From CAZNQW01 sp964575225 (GTDB lineage: Bacteria; Chloroflexota; Anaerolineae; JAAYZQ01): a stretch of 16,190 bases of DNA. The DNA is taken from assembly GCA_964575225.1 (NCBI GenBank), contig CAZNQW010000073.1, positions 1 to 16,190 of the forward strand, in the 5' to 3' direction. A model generated the notes under the pieces. It saw only the letters and a program-made list of their open reading frames with translations, searched no databases and had not been told where the DNA came from. Shown one piece after another: positions 7,935 to 15,294 of this stretch; within the stretch, counting starts at the first letter, position 1, and the number at the start of each line of letters is the position of its first letter. A program made the translations under genes and the position numbers.

Positions 7935-9113
7935 ATGCACTTGAGCCATCTATCACTACACAATGTCCGCAATTACGTGCGTCTCGATCTCGAACTCACC
8001 CCGGGCGTGACCGTTCTTCTGGGCGACAATGCCCAGGGCAAGACCAATCTCCTGGAAGCCATCTATTACCTGGCGACCAGTCGCTCGCCACTGACCGGTT
8101 CCGATCGAGAACTGGTCAATTGGCTGGCGGTGGAACAAGAGCCCCTGCCCTACGCCCGGTTGGTGGGCAAAGTGGCCCGCAGCGGGGGCCCGGTGACCAT
8201 CGAGATCACCCTCACCCAGCAGAACAACAACGGCGGCCACCAAGGCAGCCGCTATCGCAAGCAGATCCGGTTGAATGGAGTCGCCAAGCGGGCCACCGAT
8301 TTGCTCGGCCATCTCATGGCGGTTCTCTTTATGCCGGAGGACATCACCCTGGTGTCGGGCGCGCCGAGTGGGCGGCGCCGGTACCTCGACGCAATGCTGT
8401 GCCAGATCGACCCGGCCTACTGCCGCGCCCTGGCACGGTACAATCAGGTGATCACCCAGCGCAACTCCCTGCTACGCGACCTGCGGGAACGGGGGGGCGA
8501 CCCCAATCAGCTCTTGTTCTGGGATCAGCGGTTGGTGGAACATGGAACCTATCTGGTCACCCGTCGCCGGGAGGCCTTGTCGGCTTTGGATGAACTGGGG
8601 GGTGACATCCACGCCGAACTCACCGACGGGTTGGAGCGCCTGCACATGGAGTATCAGCCCAACGTCGACTTGCCCGGCAAAGAAGGGATGGAAGAGATTG
8701 GGGCCGCCTTTCAAGCCCAGCTCCGGGGCCTGCGCAGCCGAGAGATCCCCGCGGGTGTGACGTTGGCCGGACCACACCGTGACGATCTCTGCTTTCTCAT
8801 CAATGGCGTGGATGCCGGCGTCTATGGCTCGCGGGGGCAGCAACGGACGGCAGCCCTGGCCCTCAAGCTGGCGGAGGTGGCGTTGATGCGCCGTGAGACG
8901 GGCGAGTACCCGGTTCTACTGCTCGACGATGTCCTTTCCGAGTTGGATGCCCAGCGCCGCCAGTTTTTGATCCGATGGTTGAGCAACGGGCCCCAACAGG
9001 CTGTGCTGACCACCACCGATCTGCACTCTCTGCCGCAGGAATTTCTGCATCGCTGTCGGTTGTGGCAGGTGGACATGGGGCGTCTTGTGGAGATTGAGGG
9101 ACAGGCCGAATAA
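7935..9113 (+). CDS. recF: DNA replication and repair protein RecF
   Basis: The product is a 392-residue SMC-like ATPase that works with RecO and RecR to load RecA at gapped DNA. Walker A is GDNAQGKT (30-37). The signature region reads YGSRGQQRTAALALKLAE (from residue 297), which is diagnostic for RecF. Walker B and the D-loop are VLLLDDVLSELD (327-338). Length and the N-terminal strand MHLSHLSLHNVRNY agree with the family start, so the ATG at 7935 is firm even though no ribosome-binding site precedes it. In many bacteria recF sits with dnaA, dnaN and gyrB. Here its neighbours are a TPR gene and a rubredoxin-like gene, so it is a single-gene unit with its own promoter and terminator. All core motifs are intact. 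Confidence 0.97.
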   Translation: MHLSHLSLHNVRNYVRLDLELTPGVTVLLGDNAQGKTNLLEAIYYLATSRSPLTGSDRELVNWLAVEQEPLPYARLVGKVARSGGPVTIEITLTQQNNNGGHQGSRYRKQIRLNGVAKRATDLLGHLMAVLFMPEDITLVSGAPSGRRRYLDAMLCQIDPAYCRALARYNQVITQRNSLLRDLRERGGDPNQLLFWDQRLVEHGTYLVTRRREALSALDELGGDIHAELTDGLERLHMEYQPNVDLPGKEGMEEIGAAFQAQLRGLRSREIPAGVTLAGPHRDDLCFLINGVDAGVYGSRGQQRTAALALKLAEVALMRRETGEYPVLLLDDVLSELDAQRRQFLIRWLSNGPQQAVLTTTDLHSLPQEFLHRCRLWQVDMGRLVEIEGQAE

Positions 9114-9136
9114 GGGATCTCTCGCCAGAAAGATCA

Positions 9137-9169
9137 AGGCCGCTGAGTAGAACGGCACCTCAGCGGCCT
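9137..9169. terminator. Stem-loop terminator between convergent recF and the rubredoxin-like gene
   Basis: A perfect 11-bp stem, AGGCCGCTGAG (9137-9147) with CTCAGCGGCCT (9159-9169), encloses an 11-nt loop. It is followed on the plus strand by the T-rich TTGTTGTCCTTCT-like stretch (9171-9180 onward is TTGTCCTTCT) and on the minus strand by TTGATCTTTCT. Neither tract is pure T, but the position 24 bp after the recF stop and 26 bp after the stop of the opposing gene fits a bidirectional terminator. Confidence 0.8.
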
Positions 9170-9194
9170 GTTGTCCTTCTGTGGCAGGGTGGTT

Positions 9195-9524
9195 CTAGCC
9201 CCACTTGCCTTTCTGCACGTGTCCCTGAAGCTCGGCTTTGATCGATTGGGACAGAATCTCGGCCTGTTCCAGCGCTCGAGTGAAAATCCGAACGCACATG
9301 GGATCCAGATTGTCGTCGATGCCGTCCTCCGCGATATCCGCCACCTGCTCCAAGAGCGAGAAGAGCTGCATGTGCAGGCTGTTGGTAAATCGCGAGTTCT
9401 CTACCAGTTCCATGGCCTTTTCGTCGAGTTCAGTAAACCTCTCCTTGGGCGCATTGCACTTGGGACAATTATCGGGAGCTTCCTCCCCATCCCACACGTA
9501 TCCACAGACACCACATTTCCACAT
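9195..9524 (-). CDS. Small protein with N-terminal rubredoxin-like domain and helical tail
   Basis: This 109-residue protein begins MWKCGVCGYVWDGEEAPDNC and has two CxxC knuckles (C4/C7 and C20/C23) within the first 25 residues. That is the rubredoxin-type metal site found at the end of rubrerythrins and related peroxidases, and it should bind one iron or zinc. Residues about 30-105 are predicted helical, but I see none of the Glu/His pairs of a rubrerythrin diiron site, so a full peroxidase is unlikely. A small electron carrier in oxidative-stress defence is the best guess. The start at 9524 is firm: TAAGGAGGTG, a near-perfect Shine-Dalgarno sequence, lies just upstream. The longer frame upstream would run back into the preceding glycosyltransferase gene and adds nothing family-like. 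Confidence 0.85.
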   Translation of the reverse strand: MWKCGVCGYVWDGEEAPDNCPKCNAPKERFTELDEKAMELVENSRFTNSLHMQLFSLLEQVADIAEDGIDDNLDPMCVRIFTRALEQAEILSQSIKAELQGHVQKGKWG

Positions 9525-9530
9525 TTTGTC

Positions 9531-9558
9531 CACCTCCTTACTGTTGTTTGGAATTTTA
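9531..9558 (-). promoter_or_regulatory. Strong ribosome-binding site and possible promoter of the rubredoxin-like gene
   Basis: TAAGGAGGTG (9540-9531) is the strongest Shine-Dalgarno sequence in the window and lies 6 nt before the ATG at 9524. Upstream, TAAAAT (9558-9553) could serve as a -10, but no convincing -35 is seen 17 nt further up. The gene may therefore instead be read through from the glycosyltransferase genes, whose last stop is 64 bp away. Confidence 0.45.
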
Positions 9559-9588
9559 TCAAAAGCCCGTTTCAGAGCTAGAGACCTG

Positions 9589-11019
9589 TTAGTAAGCACC
9601 CTCACGCAGGAGCACCTTGGGTATGGTTCTGAGCAGAATCTGGAGGTCCAGCATGGGCGACCAGTTCTCGATGTAGTAGATATCGAGCAGGACCTGTTCG
9701 TCAAAAGTCAGCTCGCTGCGTCCCGAAACCTGCCACAAGCCGGTGAGGCCCGGCGGTACTTCGAGCCGCCGTTTGTGCCAAGGCTGGTAGCGCTGAACCT
9801 CTGATGGGATCGCCGGACGGGGTCCCACAAGGCTCATGTGCCCCAATAGCACATCAAAGAGCTGGGGAAGTTCGTCCAGGCTCGTGCGGCGCAAAAAGCG
9901 CCCCACCTTGGTGATGCGTGGATCGTCCTTGATCTTGAAGATCGGACCGTCCACCTCGTTCTTGTCCAATAGATTGTCGAGTTCTTGCTCGGCGCCCGTG
10001 CGCATAGACCGGAACTTGTAACAGGAAAAGAGTTGCTCGCCCTTGCCCACCCGGATCTGGGAAAACAGGGCCGGGCCCTTGGAGTCCAGCTTGATGGCCA
10101 GGGCGATAATGCCAAAGAGAGGCAGGAGAAGGATCAGGCCCAAGATCGATAGGATCACGTCCATCGCCCGCTTGAACATCTCCTGGCTACCGCTGATCGA
10201 GATCTCGCGTACCCCGATCATGGGAATGCCGCCCAGATTGACGGTGTCCAGGTGACTGAGGGTCATCTGGAAAATGTCGGGGACGATCCGGGCTCGCACC
10301 TGTTCTCGCTCGCATTGGGCGATGATGCTCACGATCTTGCGGTGATACATCCAGGGCAAGGTGATGATGACCTCGTCGATGGCCATTTCCTTTACCAGGC
10401 GAGGGATGTTGGCTGTGTTGCCCAGCGCTTTGAAGCGGCCAATGTCGGTGTTGCCTTTGTCGGGATCGTCGTCGACAAAGCCGACGATGTGATAGCCCAA
10501 CGAGGGTTGGGCCACGATGTTGCGCATCACCGTGCGGCCCACCTCGCCTGCCCCCACGATCAATAGACGATCGACGCCCAGGCCCCTCTTGTGTAGGTAA
10601 CTGCGCACCATGCGCTTCCCCAGGCGGCTGATGCCCAGGAAAATGGTGGTGAGTATTGCGGTATAGAAAAAGATCAGCCGGGAGAAGAAGAAGGGGCGAA
10701 AGAAAAAGACGATGACAAAGACGATCAGAATGATGCCGGTGGCCGTTCCGGTCAGCAACCGATAGACCTCGTCAAACCACGAGGCCCCGCGCGGCTGATC
10801 GTAGACACCGCTCAGCTTGTAGATGATCAAAAGGAGTACGGTGGTGGCCAACGAGATGGGAATGAACGACGTAAAGGGGACAAAATAGGCCTCGTCGACC
10901 GAGGCGAACCATTGCAGCTCGTAGCGCATCCAATAGGCCAGGGCAAAGGCCAGGTTGATGAGCACGATGTCTGTGGCGATGATGGCGATGGAGATCAATC
11001 TCCGGTATCGCTCAAACAT
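9589..11019 (-). CDS. Polyprenyl-phosphate glycosyl-1-phosphate transferase (initiating sugar transferase)
   Basis: This 476-residue protein has the full layout of the WbaP/CpsE-type exopolysaccharide glycosylphosphotransferases. Four N-terminal membrane segments lie at about 8-30, 48-69, 88-108 and 113-132. A Rossmann domain follows with GAGEVG (156-161) and FVDDDPD (181-187). A fifth hydrophobic segment at 285-309 leads into the catalytic domain. Catalytic features are KFRSM (335-339), the Asp-Glu pair D382/E383 in RTSLDELPQL, and LVGPRP (397-402). The enzyme moves a sugar-1-phosphate from a nucleotide sugar to the undecaprenyl-phosphate carrier on the inner face of the membrane, the first step of polysaccharide assembly. 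Which sugar is used cannot be read. Its ATG overlaps the end of the upstream GT4 gene by 8 bp, so the two are probably co-translated. Confidence 0.93.
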   Translation of the reverse strand: MFERYRRLISIAIIATDIVLINLAFALAYWMRYELQWFASVDEAYFVPFTSFIPISLATTVLLLIIYKLSGVYDQPRGASWFDEVYRLLTGTATGIILIVFVIVFFFRPFFFSRLIFFYTAILTTIFLGISRLGKRMVRSYLHKRGLGVDRLLIVGAGEVGRTVMRNIVAQPSLGYHIVGFVDDDPDKGNTDIGRFKALGNTANIPRLVKEMAIDEVIITLPWMYHRKIVSIIAQCEREQVRARIVPDIFQMTLSHLDTVNLGGIPMIGVREISISGSQEMFKRAMDVILSILGLILLLPLFGIIALAIKLDSKGPALFSQIRVGKGEQLFSCYKFRSMRTGAEQELDNLLDKNEVDGPIFKIKDDPRITKVGRFLRRTSLDELPQLFDVLLGHMSLVGPRPAIPSEVQRYQPWHKRRLEVPPGLTGLWQVSGRSELTFDEQVLLDIYYIENWSPMLDLQILLRTIPKVLLREGAY

Positions 11020-12175
11020 CCTGGGCGCCTCGAGACAGGTTCAAAGCTCGCCGGTAGCTCTGGGTTGTGTGCCTGGCCGTCTGGCCCCACGAAAAAGTGC
11101 GCGCCTGGGTCAGACCTGCCGCTCTGAGGTGGTCCTGGAGTTCTCTATCGGTGAGGACCTGTTCCATGGCTTGGGCCAGCATCTGGGCGTCGTTTGGATC
11201 GACCAGGAGCGCAGCCTGTCCGACGACCTCTGGGAGCGAAGACGCGTTTGCGGTAATGACCGGAGTGCCACAGGCCATCGCTTCCAACGGTGGCAGGCCA
11301 AACCCCTCATAGAGGGAGGGATAGACGAAAACCTCGGCCGCGTTGTACCACCACGGCAGGTCCTCAGCAGGGACATAGCCCATGAAATGAACCTCTTGAG
11401 TCAGGTTTCGGGCGGTGATCAGGGCAAAAACCTCGTCATAAAGCCAGCCCTTTCCCCCTACCAGCACCAGCGGGGGGCGTTCCTTGGGCAGTTGAGCATA
11501 CGCTTCAATGAGCCCCATGACATTCTTCCGAGGCTCCAGCGTGCCGACAAATAGAAGGAATCGCTCCGGCAGCCCCTGCCTGGCCCGAAATTCGTCCACC
11601 TGATCTTTCGGTAGGGGTCGAAAGCACTCGTCCAGGCCATTGGGTATCACGTCGATCTTTTGCGGCGAAAGGTAATAGGTTCGGACCAGATCCTGTTTGG
11701 TATTCTCCGATACGGCAATCACCCGCCGCGCTTTGCGCACCGATAGATTCGTCACGAGCCGCAAATACAACCGATTGAAGGGCCGGAAGGCCTCCGGGTA
11801 CAGCAGAAAACTCAGATCGTGAACAGTCACGACAAAGGGACTCGTCCCCATCACCGGCCCGACGAACGCCGGCTCGTGCAGCAGATCGACCTTTTCCCGG
11901 CGCGCCGCCCCTGGCTGAACCGCCTGCTCCCAGGCGATGCGCATGGCCGGTCGCTGTGTGGGCCACCGAGAGTGGCGCACATCGATGCCTGCTTTGCCTG
12001 TATATCGTCTCTCACCCGTAAAGACGGTATAGATCAGTGTAGGGTCGGCTTCAGGCAAGCGGCGCAGTAGCTGTTGAATGTAGCCGTTGATGCCTGCACT
12101 CCGATAGCTCTGCGCCAGTGACAAAAGATGGGCGTTCACGCCGATGCGGATCGCCCCTTGTATGTTTCTTTCCAC
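11012..12175 (-). CDS. GT4-family glycosyltransferase
   Basis: This 387-residue GT-B fold enzyme has an N-terminal strand IRIGVNAHLL (9-18) with a glycine-containing loop (SAGINGY). The interdomain region is VIAVSENTK and VIPNGLD (152-182). The donor domain starts FVGTLEPRKN (209-218), and the family E-x7-E motif is EGFGLPPLE (290-298), with R216/K217 for the donor diphosphate. It likely adds a sugar to the lipid-linked glycan started by the overlapping downstream enzyme. The start is GTG at 12175: there is no other start codon in frame near the first beta strand and no Shine-Dalgarno sequence before it. A near-consensus promoter ends 6 nt upstream, so the message is probably leaderless. Donor and acceptor are unknown. 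Confidence 0.92.
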   Translation of the reverse strand: MERNIQGAIRIGVNAHLLSLAQSYRSAGINGYIQQLLRRLPEADPTLIYTVFTGERRYTGKAGIDVRHSRWPTQRPAMRIAWEQAVQPGAARREKVDLLHEPAFVGPVMGTSPFVVTVHDLSFLLYPEAFRPFNRLYLRLVTNLSVRKARRVIAVSENTKQDLVRTYYLSPQKIDVIPNGLDECFRPLPKDQVDEFRARQGLPERFLLFVGTLEPRKNVMGLIEAYAQLPKERPPLVLVGGKGWLYDEVFALITARNLTQEVHFMGYVPAEDLPWWYNAAEVFVYPSLYEGFGLPPLEAMACGTPVITANASSLPEVVGQAALLVDPNDAQMLAQAMEQVLTDRELQDHLRAAGLTQARTFSWGQTARHTTQSYRRALNLSRGAQDV

Positions 12176-12181
12176 AGGGCC

Positions 12182-12210
12182 ATTATACCATCAGAACCCC
12201 GGTTCGTCAA
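12182..12210 (-). promoter_or_regulatory. Promoter of the GT4/sugar-transferase operon
   Basis: On the minus strand the -35 TTGACG (12210-12205) and a perfect -10 TATAAT (12187-12182) are exactly 17 nt apart, and the -10 is extended by TGG. This is the closest match to consensus in the window. The -10 is followed by six bases and then the GTG start codon at 12175, placing transcription start at or next to the first base of the coding sequence. It separates this operon from the HEAT-like gene upstream. Confidence 0.85.
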
Positions 12211-12238
12211 AGCCAGAGAAATGTCCGAGGAGGTTCGA

Positions 12239-12847
12239 TTATAGCGCCTGTTCAAGTTGCTTTTTCGCCTTTTTGTCGAGTATTTCTCCAGCGAGGGCAT
12301 CCGATATATACTTCTCGATGGTATCTCTGGTCTGGTACTTTCGGATGAAAGCCAAGATATTCAAAATGTCCATCAAAACAAGCTTTTGCATACTCGCCCG
12401 GATACGGGAAATCTGCACATCCATAAGCCGGTCCGCGATTTTCGCGTGCAGGTGAGGTGTGTAGGGCACGATCCTGCTCAGGCCTTGAATGCATTGACGG
12501 ATGGTGATGGGCTTTTCGTCGGTGAGGAGTGACAGATATTCGTCAAGGGTATCATCCATTCTGCGGTCTTGATCCCATTTTACATTGCACGCGATCAAGG
12601 TGATGCCGATATTTCTCTGATACGAGTTCTCATTCCCCAGTTTTCCCCTGAACACGTCCCAATAGGGGTATACATCGTCAGAGTAGGCCGAGCGATTCTG
12701 CAACAGGAGAAATGCCGGGTACCTGATTTCGTCGTCCTTGGTCGCCAACCATTCCACCAATTGGGGTAATTCTTCCTGGGTAAGGGACTTGGCGGCTGTC
12801 GATAGATCGTCCTTGCCGATGGATTTCAGGTGTTCAATGGTCATCAT
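12239..12847 (-). CDS. HEAT-like alpha-helical protein of unknown function
   Basis: This 202-residue, almost wholly helical protein has repeating helix pairs of HEAT/armadillo type, for example LVEWLATKDDEIRYPAFLLL near residues 31-50 and TIRQCIQGLSRIVPYTPHLH near 115-135. The resemblance is to uncharacterised helical-repeat proteins that I associate with Firmicutes; this is from memory and was not searched. No signal peptide, membrane segment or catalytic motif is seen. Two adjacent ATGs (12847 and 12844) follow AAAGGGG on the minus strand; I take the first. By my count GC is about 49%, against roughly 60-70% in the gene upstream, which suggests horizontal acquisition. No clear promoter or terminator flanks it, so it may be read through from the RNA methyltransferase gene. 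Confidence 0.8.
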   Translation of the reverse strand: MMTIEHLKSIGKDDLSTAAKSLTQEELPQLVEWLATKDDEIRYPAFLLLQNRSAYSDDVYPYWDVFRGKLGNENSYQRNIGITLIACNVKWDQDRRMDDTLDEYLSLLTDEKPITIRQCIQGLSRIVPYTPHLHAKIADRLMDVQISRIRASMQKLVLMDILNILAFIRKYQTRDTIEKYISDALAGEILDKKAKKQLEQAL

Positions 12848-12912
12848 AGGTCTACCCCTTTCTGGTCTTGGGCCAGATTCGGTTTGGAGCCTTGCCGTGG
12901 CAGTCTCGCCTG

Positions 12913-14154
12913 CTAGACGGTCTTATGTTGGGAGAATCGGGCCACCGTCCCGATGTGAAAAGTCTGGGGCCACAGGTCCACCGGTTGCACGATGTCTAGC
13001 CGATACTCCTGCTCGACCAGGGCGCGCGCATCGCGGGCAAAGGTCGCCGGATCGCTCGACACATAGGCGATGCGCTGCGGCGCCAGCCGGGCCAGGGCCT
13101 CGATGGTTTCCCGGCCCACGCCCTGCCGGGGCGGATTGAGCACCACCAGGTCGGCCGGCCCTTCCCATTCGGCCAGCGCCTCCCCCACCGGCTTTTCCAG
13201 GAGGGTGACGTGGCCCAGATCCGCGGCGTTGGCGCCAAAGTCGGCGACAGCACTGGGCTCTGATTCCACGCCGACTACATGGGCCACGTCGGCAGCCAAA
13301 GCCAGTCCAAAGAGGCCCACGCCGCACCCAAGATCGACCAGGGTCTCGTGGCCCTGGGGGGCCAGATAGTCGCGCACAAGGGCGACCAGGGCTTCGGCGC
13401 CGCCGGTGTTGGTGGGAAAGGGGCTGGCTGCCGAGATGCGATACTCCCGCCCATCCACGTGCTCCATCAGGTGGGGAACCCCCATCAGGACAACCGCCTC
13501 GCCGTCGGCCAACAAGAGGGTGCACGACACCGGAAAGTCGACCTCGATCTCGAAATCCTGATAGTCTTCCAGCTCAAAAATGGCCAGCAGGTCGCCCGTC
13601 GCCGATCCGCAACGCAGGCTGAGGCGGCCGAGCTGAGGCCATTCCATATCCAGGGCGCTCCAAAGATCATCCAGCAGCGGGTCGAGCAGGAGGCATTCCT
13701 GGACGGGCAGCCATTGGCCATCGTCGGTGGGAAAGGCCAGGTTGCCGTCGGCGTCGATGCTGAACTGTACCTGATTGCGATAGCTCCAGGGCTCGGCCGC
13801 ACCGATAATGTCCTCGACGTGAATCCCTTGCAGGCCCCCTATGCGGACCAACTGGTCGGCCACCACCTGCTGCTTGAATTCGGCCTGGGCTTCGTAGTCG
13901 ATGTGCTGGAAATGACAGCCGCTGCATCGGCCGGCTCCAAAGTAGGGGCACGGAGGCGATACGCGGTGAGGGGAGGGTTCGATTACCTCCAGCAGGTGGG
14001 CCTTGGCCCAGCGGGCCTGCGATTCGAGGATCTCGACGCGGACCGTCTCGCCGGGAATGGCATAGGGCACAAAGATGACCTGCCCGGCGTGACGGCCCAG
14101 GGCAGAGCCCCCGTGGGCCATGGCTGTGAGCGTGAGCTGGATGGAATCAGGCAT
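12913..14154 (-). CDS. TrmA/RlmD-family RNA (uracil-C5) methyltransferase homologue with altered catalytic residues
   Basis: This 413-residue protein has the complete layout of RumA/RlmD-type enzymes. A TRAM RNA-binding domain spans about 1-58. A 4Fe-4S cluster site is formed by C69, C77, C80 (CPYFGAGRCSGC) and C154. The SAM-binding motif LVDLGCGVG lies in the C-terminal Rossmann domain. The family normally attaches the substrate base through a Cys nucleophile in YVSCNP and uses a Glu in an HxE motif near the C-terminus as general base. Here these read YVSS (S367) and HIG (G402), and the DPxR motif reads NPPR (N340). The spacing matches the E. coli enzyme closely, so the alignment is secure. 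The usual m5U chemistry should be lost or replaced. The ATG at 14154 is 9 bp after the M20 gene, with only a weak ribosome-binding site, so coupled translation is likely. Confidence 0.85.
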   Translation of the reverse strand: MPDSIQLTLTAMAHGGSALGRHAGQVIFVPYAIPGETVRVEILESQARWAKAHLLEVIEPSPHRVSPPCPYFGAGRCSGCHFQHIDYEAQAEFKQQVVADQLVRIGGLQGIHVEDIIGAAEPWSYRNQVQFSIDADGNLAFPTDDGQWLPVQECLLLDPLLDDLWSALDMEWPQLGRLSLRCGSATGDLLAIFELEDYQDFEIEVDFPVSCTLLLADGEAVVLMGVPHLMEHVDGREYRISAASPFPTNTGGAEALVALVRDYLAPQGHETLVDLGCGVGLFGLALAADVAHVVGVESEPSAVADFGANAADLGHVTLLEKPVGEALAEWEGPADLVVLNPPRQGVGRETIEALARLAPQRIAYVSSDPATFARDARALVEQEYRLDIVQPVDLWPQTFHIGTVARFSQHKTV

Positions 14155-14163
14155 GGACGGCGC

Positions 14164-15294
14164 CTATCGTCCCAGGTCCAGCAGCAACCCGGCCAGAAGG
14201 GCGGCCTTGTGCGGCAACGAGGCCAGGTCGACCCATTCGGTCAAGGCGTGGGCGTCGTTGCCAATGCACCCCAATCCGTCCAGGGTCGGGATGCCCAAGG
14301 CCGCGGTAAAGTTGCCGTCCGACCCGCCGCCGGTGCCATCCTGCGAAAGATCCATGCCAAGGCCCTGGCCCACGCGCCGGGCGCGCTCAAAGAGGGCGTC
14401 GCCCTGGGGCGAGGGCTCCCACGGCGGGCGGTTCATGCCGCCGGTGACGGTCACCGTGGTTCGGGGGTTGACCGGCTGCAAGCCCAAAATGTCGCTGGTC
14501 AATCGCTCCGCTTGTGGGGCAGAGACCACGCGGAGATCGATCTCGGCGTGGGCAAAATCGGGCCGGGCGTTGACTACCGTGCCACCCCGCACGACCCCCA
14601 CGTTGACCGTCGACCCCTGCCCATAGTCGGTCAGGGCCTCCAGGCGCAGGATCTGGTGGGCCATCTCTTCCAAAGCGCTGACGCCCTGTTCGTGGGCTGC
14701 CCCCGAGTGGGAAGCCACCCCCTGGATCTCCATGATGAACCGGCCCACGCCTTTGCGCCAGGTCACGAGGGCGTCTTCACGAGAGGGCTCCAGGACCAGG
14801 ACGGCCTCACTCTTGCGGGCCTCACTTTCGATAAAGGGACGAGAGGTGGGGCTGCCCACCTCCTCATCGGCGTTGAGCAGGAAAACCAGACGATGGGCAG
14901 GCGCCCGGCCCAGTTCCTGCAGAGCCTGTAGGGCAAAGAGCCCGATGACGATGCCGCCCTTCATGTCAAAGGTGCCCGGCCCTGTGGCCCGGTTGCCTTC
15001 GATGTGGAAAGGACGCCGTTCCGTCTCGCCCAGCGCCCACACGGTATCCATGTGGGCCAGCAGCAACACCTGGCCCTCGCCTTGCCCCCACGTGGCGCGC
15101 AGATGGTCGCCGTAGGCCGTCTGGGGCAGGCGCTCGACCTGGGCGCCGAGCGCTTCAAAAGAGCGGGTCAGGGTTTCGCCCAAGATATTGACCGCCGACG
15201 GGGCGCGGCTGGGCGACTCCAGGGCCACCAACTGGGCCAGGGTCTGGATCATCGCTGGTTGTTGCGATTGGAGATAGTCTACGATTTGATTCAC
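14164..15294 (-). CDS. M20 family metallopeptidase, glutamate carboxypeptidase (CPG2)-like
   Basis: This 376-residue zinc peptidase resembles carboxypeptidase G2. Expected metal ligands are all present: H81 in LLAHMDTV, the bridging D110 in GTFDMKGG, E145 beside the general base E144 in ADEEVGS, E169 in LEPS, and H349 in NDAHALTEWVD. The dimerisation domain carries GVASHSGAA (192-200), and the family GTGGGSDGNF motif lies at 320-329. It should remove C-terminal residues, often glutamate, from peptides or amides. No signal peptide is seen, so it is probably cytoplasmic. The start is GTG at 15294, forming a GTGA overlap with the stop of the upstream PhnP-like gene. Translation of the two is therefore probably coupled. 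The true substrate is unknown. Confidence 0.93.
   Translation of the reverse strand: MNQIVDYLQSQQPAMIQTLAQLVALESPSRAPSAVNILGETLTRSFEALGAQVERLPQTAYGDHLRATWGQGEGQVLLLAHMDTVWALGETERRPFHIEGNRATGPGTFDMKGGIVIGLFALQALQELGRAPAHRLVFLLNADEEVGSPTSRPFIESEARKSEAVLVLEPSREDALVTWRKGVGRFIMEIQGVASHSGAAHEQGVSALEEMAHQILRLEALTDYGQGSTVNVGVVRGGTVVNARPDFAHAEIDLRVVSAPQAERLTSDILGLQPVNPRTTVTVTGGMNRPPWEPSPQGDALFERARRVGQGLGMDLSQDGTGGGSDGNFTAALGIPTLDGLGCIGNDAHALTEWVDLASLPHKAALLAGLLLDLGR

Noticed and set aside
9525..9704. N-terminal extension of the rubredoxin-like frame
   Set aside because: It overlaps the end of the sugar transferase gene and skips the near-perfect ribosome-binding site directly before the ATG at 9524.
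12861..12877. TCTGG/CCAGA hairpin after the RNA methyltransferase gene
   Set aside because: The stem is only 5 bp with no T tract, and it sits just before the ribosome-binding site of the HEAT-like gene; too weak to call a terminator.
13279..14931. 550-codon open frame on the plus strand across the RNA methyltransferase and M20 genes
   Set aside because: It lies opposite two well-supported genes, is rich in low-complexity Gly, Gln, His and Val, and shows no family motif. Long antisense frames are expected in GC-rich coding DNA.
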